Of a stretch of DNA of 64,000 bases, positions 1 to 10,866 are shown one piece after another. Location of the stretch: contig MU119208.1 in assembly GCA_014904845.1 (NCBI GenBank), positions 372,001 through 436,000 on the forward strand, read 5' to 3'. Below the pieces are notes generated by a model. The model worked only from the letters and a program-made list of their open reading frames with translations. It was not told the DNA's origin and searched no databases. How positions within the stretch are numbered: position 1 is the first letter of the stretch; every line of letters begins with the position of its first letter. This DNA comes from Acephala macrosclerotiorum (taxonomy: Eukaryota > Ascomycota > Leotiomycetes > Helotiales > Mollisiaceae). Both the position numbers and the translations under genes were made by a program.

Positions 1-921
1 ACGCTAGGCATCTTTCTTCTCTTTGTCGCGCGGTCATCCAGATCGTCTGTACTCGCGCCCCCGCCGTTCGACGACGTCTTTCGTTTCTCCATCTGTCCTT
101 TTGGGATGCGGATCGCGGATTCTAAAATCGAATTATCGAGTCGTTGCAGATGCTCCAAGATATTGTCCTATTGTTCAATGGCTGCTGAATTCGGCGCAGC
201 GACCGACGCGGTGCAAGTCGCGGAAGGGAGCTTTTTGGTGTCGAATCCTTGCTGGTTGGCTCTCTGCGGTTTGGCGACACTCGCGACGATGTCCTTGAAA
301 GCACCACCAAATCTTTGAAGTCCTCAATGAACTCAGACTGTCAGCAAGACTATGCCTTCCACTGTGATATTCACTATGCCTATGGCTCGAATGTATCATA
401 GACACACATAGACTGAAATTCACAGCTGCAACTATGCTATTCGATTCACACAATTATGACAGTGTCACGTGTAGATGTGGGCCGACGCTAGTACCCAAAT
501 AGATTCAAGCGACAAGGCTCTCGGATTTGTTTTGAGGTTTGTTTACTGGCGGAGAACTGAACTTACAACTTTCTCTTCACAGCATCCAATCATAAGTGCA
601 TTCAAATCTGAACTCTTCCCTCTTGCTTTGTTTGCAGGCACTACACGAATCCATCTGCCACACCCGCCGAGCCTCCTAGCAATTCCACTCTTTCGCAGAA
701 CCAAATCTCGAGCGCAACCCCTAGAGGTCAACGACTGTTTCGACAAGAAGTTTCTTTTTGTTGTCGCGCACTAGTCATCTTCGGTTACTTCTATTCTGCC
801 TCTGCAGAATCTTGGATTGTGCTTGCGCGTGGGATAACAGTCGCGTGCTGCCCCGCGATTTTTCGTCCACCTCTACATCTCGAATCCCGAGGACCAGGAG
901 TAAACACCTACCAATCCCAAA
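1..921. other. Upstream region of CKS1, no supported gene
   Basis: No reading frame here resembles a known protein, and the open frames are short and mutually overlapping. The stretch directly before 922 is pyrimidine-rich with CA tracts, as expected for a fungal promoter and 5' leader. An exon of a gene lying further left cannot be excluded. Confidence 0.5.
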
Positions 922-1449
922 ATGTCCTCGGACTTGGATTACAACCGACGGAACAAGGTACCTCGCCAACTGACTGAGTCGGAGAAGGCGCGCCTAGAAG
1001 AGTTCATCGACTCTATCCACTACTCCTCCAGGTAAGCAGCTTCTACCCCTCTATTCAGAGCGAAGCAAGATAGAGGAACACAAGCTAATATCACTTACTC
1101 GTAGGTATTCCGACAGTGAATACGAATATCGCCATGTCCAACTTCCGAAAAACATGCTGAAGGCTATCCCAAAGGAGTATCATGACCCTTCTAAGGGCAC
1201 ATTGAAATTACTGTGGGAGGAGGAATGGCGAGGCTTGGGAATCACACAGGTCTGCACAATCATTATCTGTTTCTGCTTATGCTTATGCTGACGGGATGTT
1301 GCGTAGAGTCTGGGATGGGAGCATTATGAAGTCCACGAACCGGAACCCCACATACTGCTCTTCAAGTAAGTCTTGCAGCATGTATGGTTAGGCAATCACT
1401 AAGCATCTATCCCAGGAGGCCCATCAACTACGTACCACCGACCCAATAG
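922..1449 (+). CDS. CKS1: Cyclin-dependent kinase regulatory subunit (Cks1/Suc1 family)
   Basis: Small adaptor that binds cyclin-dependent kinase Cdc28/Cdc2 and helps it recognise phosphorylated substrates in cell-cycle control. I read four exons: 922-1031, 1105-1249, 1307-1365 and 1416-1449, joined by GT-AG introns of 50-73 nt, giving 115 residues. Family hallmarks are visible: HYSSRYSD near residue 33, [20 protein letters not shown], the [10 protein letters not shown] block and the HILLFKRP end, with no gap in the core. The family is usually about 100-150 residues, so the model is complete. The start is chosen because the frame upstream of 922 has no alternative Met that keeps the family N-terminus. 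Identification is very secure. Confidence 0.97.
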
Positions 1450-2340
1450 ATGCAAAGATTTCTGCTTTTGAATTTGATTTGCACTTGGCGGTTCGGGCGA
1501 CGCAGCACAAGACTCTTCGACAACGGCGTTTGCTTTGATGATGTTACGGTCTCTACTTCCTAGCTTCCAGCACAACCCTTTCGATGTACTAGATTATGGT
1601 TAATGGACATCCTGTTTTGTGTACGATCTCTCTGCTTTCCTGGGGAGTTTTCTGATTGAGAAGATGGTCGACATTGTATGATATGGCATTGAAGGTGTTA
1701 AGGACAAAATGAACAGACATCTCTTTGCAGCCTTGTACAAGATGCAAAGAACAATAACTGCGTACGCCGTGATGCGGATTTTGTTAAGAAAACATTACAA
1801 GGATCATCTATGATAATTTTATCAGGAATGAGGCGTGTTTAAACTGCAAAGCTCGAGATTTGTTGCAAAATCACCTGCCGTCGCCAAAGAATGGGGCCAT
1901 TCCCACCGCCCAGGAAATGTAAAAATCTGTTTCGGGTCAAGCCACTTGAGCCAGGCACAGATCGTCGGCATTCGCCAAAGCAAAGTGGTGGCGCAACCCC
2001 CGTCTGACCTCATGGTTGAGTTGTAATCGTCGAACCACATTCCAAATTGCCAGATATGCCGAAACCTCAAGTGCTTTAAAATCACCTTCTGTACAAACAA
2101 ACTTTCTTTCACATATTAATGTTTATAATTTGTTTGACGATGGATTCATAAGGAAAGACCACCGTGTTCAATTGTACTCGCTGAGCAATCGCCGAATTCA
2201 TGGTTCAATAGCCACAATTCCTTTGAACTTATTCGACACACCCCACCACCGCCGCCCTGCATATTGCCTCTCCAACGTTTGGAACGTTAGCTAAATCCAT
2301 CAAGAAACTAAGGATAAAGACCTAGTGTCTTGTGACAAAC
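1450..2340. other. Intergenic: CKS1 3' end and ERO1 promoter
   Basis: I see no coding similarity on either strand. The right half, up to 2340, should hold the ERO1 promoter. It is moderately AT-rich and has no obvious repeat. Confidence 0.5.
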
Positions 2341-4248
2341 ATGAAGACTGCTGCACAGGTCTTTTATCTTGCTGTCTTCGCCTTTCTAGGCACTTCGCAT
2401 GCGGTAGACACCAAGAGCGCATCGAGGGCGAACCCACCAAGTCCAGATGTTTGTGCGGTACGCACTTCTTCTTTTATACCAGGCATGCCTGTCTAACGCC
2501 TTTAATCAGATATCCCCAAAAGCGATTGTCTCGGACGCCTGCGCTTCCTACTCAACACTCGATCAGCTCAACAAGGAGTTGCGACCTTCCCTGATCGATA
2601 TCACAAAGAACACCGACTTCTTTGCATACTACCGACTAAATCTTTTTGGCAAGGAATGCCCGTTCTGGAACGATGAAAATGGCATGTGCGGAAACATTGC
2701 CTGCGCTGTAAATACACTGGATAATGAAGAGGATATCCCACTAGTATGGAGAGCAGAAGAGCTAGGAAAGCTGTCAGGGCCGAAAGCAAGACATCCTGGG
2801 AAGCAATTACAAGAAGAAAGAGGGCCAGTGAAGCCATTACAGGGAATGTTGGGCCAGGACGTGGGAGAGAGTTGCGTGGTAGAATACGACGACGAATGCG
2901 ACGAGCGAGACTATTGCGTCCCGGAAGACGAGGGAGCCGGCTCCAAAGGAGATTATGTGAGCTTGGTAGACAATCCGGAGCGATTTACTGGGTACGCAGG
3001 AGAGGGCACCAAGCAGGTCTGGGACGCCATCTACAGAGAGAACTGCTTTTCGAAGTCATCTTTCCCAAAATCAGCTTCTCTTGGATCTTCACCATTTCAG
3101 CAGAAGGGCCCAGCTGTAAACGAGCTTCAGAACGTCATTCGGGAGCATGGGAGACAGCAGGTTCTTGAGGAAGTTCGCGGGCATACTCCAAATGCACCAT
3201 TCGTTACGGAGACAGGTCTTGAGCATGAGGATCAGTGCTTGGAGAAACGTGTATTCTACAGAGTCGTCTCTGGGATGCACACATCCATCAGTACTCATCT
3301 TTGCTGGGACTACCTCAACCAAACGACTGGCGAGTGGTATCCAAATGTTCAGTGCTACAAGGACAGGCTCCACAACTTTCCGGACAGAATTTCTAACCTG
3401 TACTTCAATTATGCTCTGGTTCTGAGAGCCGTCACCAAGCTGGGTCCATACTTGAAGGATTATACCTTCTGCTCAGGTGATCCAGCACAAGATCGCATCA
3501 CCAAGGCCAAAGTGCAGGCTTTGACTTCAAAGGTTGGTACAGTACCTCAAATTTTCGACGAAAGCCTCATGTTTGTCAATGGGGAAGGGCCCAGTTTGAA
3601 GGAAGATTTTCGAAACAGATTCAGAAATGTCAGCCGAATTATGGACTGCGTTGGCTGTGATAAATGCCGTCTTTGGGGCAAGTTACAGACTGCAGGATAT
3701 GGAGCTGCGTTGAAAGTATTGTTTGAGTTTGACAACGACTCGGAAGACATTCCAATATTGAAGAGAACGGAATTGGTTGCTCTCTTCAATACTCTTGCGC
3801 GCATCTCGAGCTCGCTTGAGGCAATCAACAGCTTCAGAACTATGGTCGAAGCAGAGCATGTTGAACCAGCTTTCCCGGATCGTGTCACTAAGCCCCATCC
3901 TGTTATTCCTGGTAAAGAGTTTTCTGAGCCAGAGGATGATGGATCTGACGAGTTCGACCCAAACCAATTCTACAGAGCACACCTACCACCTAATGCCACT
4001 TTAGTGGACGAGTTTAAGGCAGAGTTTGATCTCATGTGGAGGGTGAGCAAGTACGTGGTTAGGGGATGGATCAATGCCCCTAGGAAAGTGTAAGTCCTCA
4101 TAGTAGTCTATTTGCAGTTCTTCGCTAACAGTAGTCCAGATGGGAAATATTTGCTCTCGAGGCCTCGAAGGCTTGGAATAGTTACATTGGATTACCAGTC
4201 AGCCCCAAGAAGTGGGTCATCAAGAGACCAAGATTGGACGAGCTATAA
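2341..4248 (+). CDS. ERO1: Endoplasmic reticulum oxidoreductin 1 (thiol oxidase)
   Basis: FAD-dependent ER oxidase that reoxidises protein disulfide isomerase, driving disulfide formation in secretory proteins. Exons 2341-2457, 2510-4089 and 4140-4248 give 601 residues (yeast Ero1 is 563). Exon 1 encodes a signal peptide (MKTAAQVFYLAVFAFLG...). The shuttle cysteine pair appears as CGNIAC at residues 99-104, and the active-site CVGCDKC lies at 419-425 followed by RLWGKLQTAGYG, both diagnostic. The last exon encodes the conserved VWEIFALEASKAW and GLPVSPKKW blocks and ends in LDEL, which resembles an ER-retrieval tetrapeptide. Without the first intron, translation would have to start inside intron 1 and would lack the signal peptide, which supports the start at 2341. 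Regulation by the unfolded protein response is known for the family but cannot be seen here. Confidence 0.96.
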
Positions 4249-4769
4249 TCCGATGGGGCCTCACGATTTGGGATGGCATTAGAGGATACATGCATGCATC
4301 AGCGTTAGGAGTTCTATGTAGGTTTTACATCTGTATGGCAGGCTACACCTTGCCGATATGGGAGCATTTCTCAAAATTACATTTGATTTCAAAGAGTTTA
4401 AAGGCTCTCTCACCTATTGTGCGACTTGTTGCTTCAATTTTTGATCAGACCGTTGCGCAGCTTGAATGCGAGAATTGAGGTAAATGGAGCACTTCCAGAG
4501 GACTTGTTTCTCTGGCCAGAATTTCCCAAGATTCATAGGACATTGAGATTCCCATTTCGACAACCCCCTGCAAACGCCTGTTGATCCTTCTTGTTTTGAT
4601 GGCTAAAGGTGCAGCCGGTATTACGTCGCCGCTTCAGTCTAGGGGAGGAGCAAACGCAACTCGCTTACCCGATTGGGACTTCAAATTGCCTTCATCTTCA
4701 ACTGCGAGACTTCCTTTCCCTTTCCACATTGTCCCACAATACACGGTTCACCAAGTCGACCAGAATACA
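4249..4769. other. Intergenic between ERO1 and the esterase relic
   Basis: The open frame that precedes the esterase signal peptide runs from 4581, but its first 63 codons resemble nothing I know. I treat it as 5' leader or promoter sequence and see nothing else here. Confidence 0.4.
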
Positions 4770-7016
4770 ATGATGCTGTACACCCTGCTGCTCTTCACCG
4801 GCTTCGGCGTCTGCGCGAACTATACCGGGCGTCAGGATACCCCGACGGGTACCGACATTTTCATCGGCATCCCTTACGCGCAACCACCTACTGGTGCTCT
4901 CCGCCTTGCACCTCCGCTCCCAATTGTGTTGGATCTGGGTACTTTAAATGTCTCAGGACCTCTCAGTAATCGATGCCATGAGCGGAAAGCGGGCTCACCA
5001 TCCAGCTCTCTCACCGGTTCTGAGGATTGCTTAGCCTTGGATATTATTCGACCAGCCCAGGGCGATTTTGTCCAGGTCCGGAGTACAACTACCACCACGA
5101 AGCTCCTTCCTGTGTATATCTTCATTCACGGTGGTAACTTCAATGACGGTGACAAGTCTGATTACGATGGACGATACCTTGTCCAAACGAGCGTTCAACT
5201 TCGCGCGCCGTTCATCTTCGTTGCCATCAACTACCAGCTCAGCTTTCTTAGTTTCCCGTCTAGCGATGCTAGCTTCTAGAACTTAGGACTTCTAGATCAG
5301 CGTCTGGCCTTGCAATGTAAGTGTTGGGATGTTTGATTTTCTCTTCAGTCAAGGTCCCAGTTCTCAGGGAACAATCATGGCTAACTGTACTGTACCTAGG
5401 GAGGGGTACAGCAAAATATTCTAAGCTTTGGGGGAGATCCAAATAAAGTGGTACTTGGGGGCCACTCAGCTGGAGCGAATTCTGTGGCCTATCAGATGTT
5501 CGTGAACAACAAACAGATTGACGGGCTCTTCAGAGGGACCATCCTTCATGTAAATGATCCCTCGCCGTCTCAGGATTCTTGAGACGCGCGTCAATGTCCC
5601 AATATTCCTGGGACAATGAAATCCCGTTTTCCACTTAAACAAAGGTCATATTAACCCGAGATATTCAACTTCAGAGCGGTTCTGCTACGGCACTATCTGC
5701 AATTCAAGATTGGAATGACCCAGCCTACCAGAAGTCACACAATGACATTCTAATCGCAGTTGGGTAAGAATTATATCCTTGAATATGAGCTTTATCTGAC
5801 TGGAATAGATGCAGCGTCTCAAATGGTAAATGGACCAATCTAATATGCCTTCAGACCGTACCAATCGAGACCCTTGTGACTGCATATACGATAGTATTCT
5901 CCAACAGTGGCCTCGAATCCCCAATTTCACTGTTTGTCTTCCTTCTCCAGTTCAATTGTACGGCTTTGCTAAAGTACTTTTGAAATTTGCAGATACTCTC
6001 CGATCCCTGATGCTGATTTACTGATATCAGAGCCATTCGTGGTGATGAGCGCAGGCGTGTTCGCAAAGGCACCATCAATGACCGGGCAAGTCTCCTATTT
6101 CAAATATATGTATTGTTCAATCTCCCAGCTCTGCAAGAACATTCCTTGGTCAAGAAGATGGAGCCAAATCAGATCCTTTTTCAGCCCCCGGAAAGTCCAG
6201 GCACGGCTGAAACATTGAAAACATTGACTCGTGGGAGGTGGAGTCTACTCCCGAATGATCCTCGAGAGTCACCAGAGGAATTCTACTTACACTGCAATCT
6301 TGACATAGGACGACGACGAACGAGCTCCTTGAGACGATCCCGATCTACAATAGTCTCAGTACCGATGTTGCCGTTCTTCATGCCACGGATCGGAACTTCC
6401 CATTGGCAACCAACGATACTCTGCAGGAGTTACTGTCGTATTATCCGGTCACATCATATCCGAATGTTGGACCTCCATTGTCTGGCGGTCAATGGAGTCG
6501 CGCAGTTGCGATTGAGAATGATGTGCAGATATTTTGTCCTGCAAATCTGCAAGCAGTCCAAGTCTCCGCTGTGGCTCCTGTCTGTAAATGCAAGACAGCC
6601 AATTTCCCTTCTGAGAAGGGCATTTGCTAATTAATGGCCTCTTCCAGTCCGTTGGAACGCCGTTCTGCAGTCTGTATCGGTTCCGCAGTGGGGTGGAGGT
6701 AGGAAATCTTGCCAGAAGGGACAACATACCAGACTAACCAGTACATCTTAGTGCGTCACTCGAGTGATCCTTACTACGTATTCCCGTACAAGTGAGCCCT
6801 CTCCTCCGCTTCTCACGAGTTTCTGCTTATCATTCTAGGGGCAAGAACATGACAACTCAAAGTCCAGCCGATCGAGACTTGATGTTGAGCTTCCAGCATC
6901 ATGTCATCGGCTTCATCAACGAGCCCAACCCGAACTCGCTTCCCTCCCTCAAGATACCAGCCTCAGTGCATTGGCCACAGTTCGACAGCAGGACCCGGTC
7001 TCGATTAATCTTCTAG
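4770..7016 (+). pseudogene. Broken type-B carboxylesterase / lipase
   Basis: Secreted alpha/beta-hydrolase of the cholinesterase-like type-B carboxylesterase family. From 4770 a signal peptide (MMLYTLLLFTGFGVCA) is followed by IGIPYAQPPTG, SEDCLALDI, the oxyanion-side FIHGGNF and AINYQLSFL. An in-frame TAG at 5277-5279 interrupts the frame just before NLGLLDQRLALQW, which continues in the same frame. After an intron (about 5317-5403) the nucleophile elbow GGHSAGA is intact. Later exons (GSATALSAIQDW, PIPDADLLISEPF, LSGGQWSRAVA, YYVFPYKG and the C-terminal PASVHWPQFDSRT at about 6955-6995) are recognisable. Between about 6088 and 6330 I cannot build a clean frame. The nonsense codon plus the unreadable middle suggest a decayed gene, although an assembly or reading error cannot be excluded. 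A mutated partial copy lies inverted at 19365-19765. Confidence 0.75.
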
Positions 7017-8740
7017 AGACCGGATTCTAAGGGGAAGAGTCTTCATACCGAACACAACAATGTGAACAAGGCGAGCTGTGACTTCATCCATACTCACCGG
7101 TGGCAATTCCCGATCTAGAAAGGAAGAAGAGGTTGCATTTGCTTACATACGTTGTGAGGAACTTGCTACTCTGGTTTCGGGAATGAGCGAGTAGCAATGA
7201 CTGCTCGAAAATTAGGGGCAATCACAGAGAATTACAGCCTACATTTGTAAGGCGATGACACTTCTGAGCGTATGATATGAGTAACAATACAAAGATGGTT
7301 CCTAGCAAGCGTACCTCTAACAGCGATTCGGAAAACCCGGAAGGTAAAGGAAAACACTAGTAGCAGCAACGATATTGACGTCTTGGATGACGATGGAAAA
7401 GATGGAGTGGATGATCCACTTCGGCTCGGGATTTGGAAATCTCAAAGAGGAGGACTGGAAAATCCAAGAAGCTCGGTATAATCCAAGATTAGCAAAAGGT
7501 CGAGGGCCAGGCTTGAGAGACTGATGCTCCTACTATAACGCTGCCTGATGTGGTTTGCGACATAATTTCTAGATCCTGTATGGCTCCTGAACAACTGCAA
7601 ATGTGTACTTACCACCCAGGCAGCGTGAATTGGACGTAGTACATTGTTTCACTATCGCGTGAAACCTGCAGGGCAAGACTCGGCATATGCATGATTTTGG
7701 GGGGGATAAGGTTGGCACAAGGGTGGAGGTAGACTGTTCGAACTTACGGGCGGTCGTTAGGTTGGGGTGGTAGGACCAGCCTCCTCCATTTTGCCTTTTA
7801 TGGTCCAAATACTCCAGCGATCTAAACGGTTTCCTGTTTGGCATGAATCGTATCTTGCCAAATACGTCCGACACCGAAACTTGCATGGCGGGAGGCGCTT
7901 GCGGCAGCCCATCAGAGATGGCGGTTATTGATATGTGATTCGTGGGAGGATTGAAAGCCCTCATTGAAAATACCGAGACCTGCATCACGGTAACACAAAC
8001 GCCATTCCTCATCCATCAATCATAATATATCAAGCACCGAATGCTGCATCAAGGTAACACAAACGCCTTTCCTCATTCGTCTACCATACTGGATCAAGCC
8101 CCGAACGCTGCATCACTGTAAATCAGCCGTTCCGTGATGGTGATGCAAGATGCGGTATGTGACCCGAAAACGTGGAAACATGCTGCAAGACCCTGGGCCT
8201 TCTCATTCAGCAAATTGCGAGCATTAACGAACAGTTCGTGGCGAAGACATACAGCTCAGCAAACAACTTCAGCCCTAGTAGACAGCTTCAGCCTAGCGAG
8301 CGACAGACCGAGCTATGCTTCAATCAAAAGAGGCTGAATACGAGAAGTTGGCAAGAATCTGAACCGGGGCGTGCCCCCGAGGCATCCTGGCATAACCTAG
8401 TCGGAGTTTAGTGGAGCATTGGAGATTTTTCTTTCTTTCCAAGTCGACATACACACCTATTCTTCTGACTTGGTTGACAAGGGCCTCGTGGCTCTCGACC
8501 GCTTTTCATGATGAGGAGTATAATAGCGCTTTCGGGCCTGGCAGGTAGATGGGCTCAATTTGCTCAAAGGTCAAGCTACAATAACAGCGCTCGGAGCTAT
8601 TCATTACACTGAAGCATCTCATTTTAGCCTCAAATTTTGACCTCAAGAACAATCGTCGACGACTCGACTTAAGGTCCAATCTTTGATTTAAGTATTTAGC
8701 CTTGACTTGGTGTCAAGCTTAGACTTAAAGCGCACATACA
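7017..8740. other. Gene-poor stretch with decayed sequence and a short tandem repeat
   Basis: No gene could be supported. The left part (7017 to about 7300) is the esterase 3' flank, and it matches the inverted relic at 19.4-19.6 kb. The middle holds overlapping short open frames without recognisable domains, plus a tandem repeat at about 7981-8130. The last few hundred bases before 8741 should be the promoter of the small membrane gene. Confidence 0.45.
7981..8130. repeat. Tandem repeat, about 64-bp unit, 2.3 copies
   Basis: A unit starting TGCATCACGGTAACACAAAC at 7981 recurs at 8044 as TGCATCAAGGTAACACAAAC and begins again at 8109 (TGCATCACTGTAA). The first two copies also share CCTCAT and ATCAAGC..CGAA segments at matching offsets. 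They are diverged, so the repeat is not recent. Confidence 0.75.
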
Positions 8741-9153
8741 ATGAGTACATCTCTTCAATGTCCCAGTTTTGTCCGTTCTTTGGCCCCACTGACACTACCA
8801 GCCCAAGTACTCCTCATCCAACGCGCCCTCTCCTTTGATAGTAGAATGAACCTCATCATCGGCATCCTCACAATAGTCATTGGTTTCTTAAGTACGGTGC
8901 TAGCATGGGCGACATGGAAACTCACTCGAGATCGACGGAGGAGGATGGGGCATATGAGTAAGAACTTCTTCTTCCCACTCCCTTATCTCTCACTCATATG
9001 TGTTATCCTCATCGAACTACATTCCAAAAAGGGTAGAAGCAAGCTGATATGGAGGTAGGTCCACCAATTGAGCCAAATGAGCTCCGGCCACTCGCTGGTT
9101 ATAAACTCCCGCTTGGGTATGAATTGGCATTGAGGATTGGACGAAGTCCATGA
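8741..9153 (+). CDS. Small single-span membrane protein, family copy A
   Basis: Unnamed family, function unknown. My preferred model has three exons: 8741-8744 (ATGA), 8802-8957 and 9059-9153, giving 84 residues. Introns are GTACAT..ACCAG and GTAAGA..GTAG, both phase 1. A contiguous start (103 residues) is possible if the first intron is not spliced. The order is a short N-terminus, then LSFDSRMNLIIG, a strongly hydrophobic span to LAWATWKLT, then the basic run RDRRRRM, which by the positive-inside rule points the C-terminus to the cytosol. The final exon encodes a proline-containing linker and LGYELALRIGRSP. Copies B, C and D share the same second intron position and last exon, which is strong evidence that it is coding. 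I do not recognise a function. Confidence 0.7.
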
Positions 9154-9312
9154 ACTTGCAGGTTAGGGACATCTAGATACAGTATCATGTACTAAACTTG
9201 AGTTGGTTTCGAATGGATATGATTGCGTTGCGCTCTCCAAGCTGTCCTCTTGTACATTGCGTCTACTTCCACAGCCTCTGCGGATAAAAGACTTCTCAAA
9301 AAGACCCCCCAC

Positions 9313-10454
9313 TTACCATTCAGCCTCTTTTCTAACCCAATCCAACAACCTATGCGTCATAACCGCCTTCTCAAAATCCGGATACTCCCCCTCCCTCCCC
9401 TCAACAAAAGCCTCATCCTGCCTCGCCGTATTAACCCCCGGAAACACCCTTCCTTTAACCGCCTCCACCTCCACCACATCCTCGAAATCAATAATCTCAA
9501 CCTCAGCCCATCTTCCAAGTCTCGCCTTCAACACCATCCCGAGTGGTCCCGTCTGCCACTGACTCTCCGGAGTCGTGATCTCAATTTGTCCTTCTGTGCC
9601 TATAATCATCCATCTAATCCCAACACCACCAATAGATGGACTAGTTGCGGTGTAATAGGAGATTGAAGCTTAGGGACCAGATGAAAGGGTGCCGAGGATT
9701 TGGATCCCGTCCGGTGTTGTTTTACGGTAATCTTTTGTAACGAGGTCTCCGGCAGGGTAAACAATGTCTACGAGTAGGTAATCGGTCCTCATGTTCGCTT
9801 TTAGGTCTTTGAATTCACCCAGGACGTGGACGAAACTGTCAAGGAAATGACCGAAGAATATGGAGAGTGGTGTTCCGCCGCTGTTGATATCGAGGCAATA
9901 TTCTGCTCCTGCGGCCATTTCCCTCCTAGTGGTAGGCCGCCGAAAGAACTGATGACTGTTGAGGAGAGGACTTTGCCGATTTTGCCGGAGGAGATGATAT
10001 CCTTGACCTTTATGATGAGAGGGCTGGCGCGAGCCTGCAAGCCGACGATAGTTTTACTTCCGTGTTCTTTGGCGAGTTGGGTCATCTCTTCAGCTTCAGC
10101 TATTGATTTTCCAAGTGGCCATTCGACGAAAACATCTTTGCCTGCGAGCAAAGCAAGTTTAGCGAGCATATAATGCTTCCCGACGTTGACGGATACGACA
10201 ACCATGTCGACGTTCTGGTCTTTGGCGAGGTCTTCTGGAGTTCCGTAGGCTTTGACGTCTGGGCCGAGATTGTGGTTGGTGATTGCGGCTTGGGAAGATT
10301 CGACCGTGGAGTTGCAGATTGCGGTGAGTTTGTATTTTGTGGAGGCAAGAATGTAGGAGAGGTGTGTTTTGGTAGCCCAGAGACCGGGGACTTGGTTGCT
10401 GGTGCTGGTGTTGCGATTGAGACCCATCAGGCCGACTCGGATGGGTGAGGACAT
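9313..10454 (-). pseudogene. Broken Gfo/Idh/MocA oxidoreductase (GAL80-like)
   Basis: NAD(P)-binding dehydrogenase of the Gfo/Idh/MocA superfamily, subgroup resembling fungal GAL80-like proteins. The ATG at 10454 starts MSSPIRVGLMGLN, a Rossmann-fold beginning. It continues with VDMVVVSVNVGKHY, KDVFVEWPLGKS (the EKP-like motif reads EWP) and GLQARASP, all in frame. Near 9925 the frame shifts: the expected EYCLDINSGGTPL and IFFGHFLDSFVHVLG follow in another frame. A TAA then interrupts at about 9670, after which ASISYYTATSP, GTEGQIEITTPE and the C-terminal FEKAVMTHRLLDWV continue to 9313. Two lesions in otherwise well-preserved sequence suggest a recent pseudogene, or sequencing errors. The neighbouring regulator gene is also broken. 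Confidence 0.8.
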
Positions 10455-10866
10455 CGCGATTTGGTGGGAATTGAGAAAAGTTTCTGAAGATCTGAGAAGA
10501 TACGATTGATTGAAGAATTGAGGGGTATTTTTGCTGGCGGGCAGAGTCTTATATACACATTGCAAGACTCCCCAACATCTGGTATATTTCTTTCACGTGA
10601 TTGTGAAGCAATTGCTTCCATAATGCTCTCCCCCCTTTTTCAACGGAGTTCCAGAATCCACTTAGGAAGCGAACGAATGAACCCAAATTGTCAGAAAGTG
10701 GAATGAACTCCGAAGCCTAGAACGCATTTGTCAGACTCCGAGACTTCGTAACGATCGGCGGCCGCCTGAAGACGCACAAGACTGCACTTCTGCTTGCCTT
10801 AATAAACACTCCTAAAAAGTCTAGGCCGACAATCACGGGTCACGAAGTCCCTGGAATTGCCGAACA
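10455..10866. promoter_or_regulatory. Divergent upstream region of two broken genes
   Basis: This 412-bp gap separates the minus-strand oxidoreductase start from the plus-strand Zn2Cys6 start, so it would have been a shared upstream region. It contains CGGCGGCCG near 10756, a CGG-type site of the sort Zn2Cys6 proteins often bind. That assignment is inference only. Confidence 0.35.

Noticed and set aside
8741..8801. Copy A as an uninterrupted first exon of about 100 codons
   Set aside because: It is possible, but a 4-nt exon plus intron reproduces the exon pattern of copies B and D, so I prefer that; the alternative is noted in the feature.
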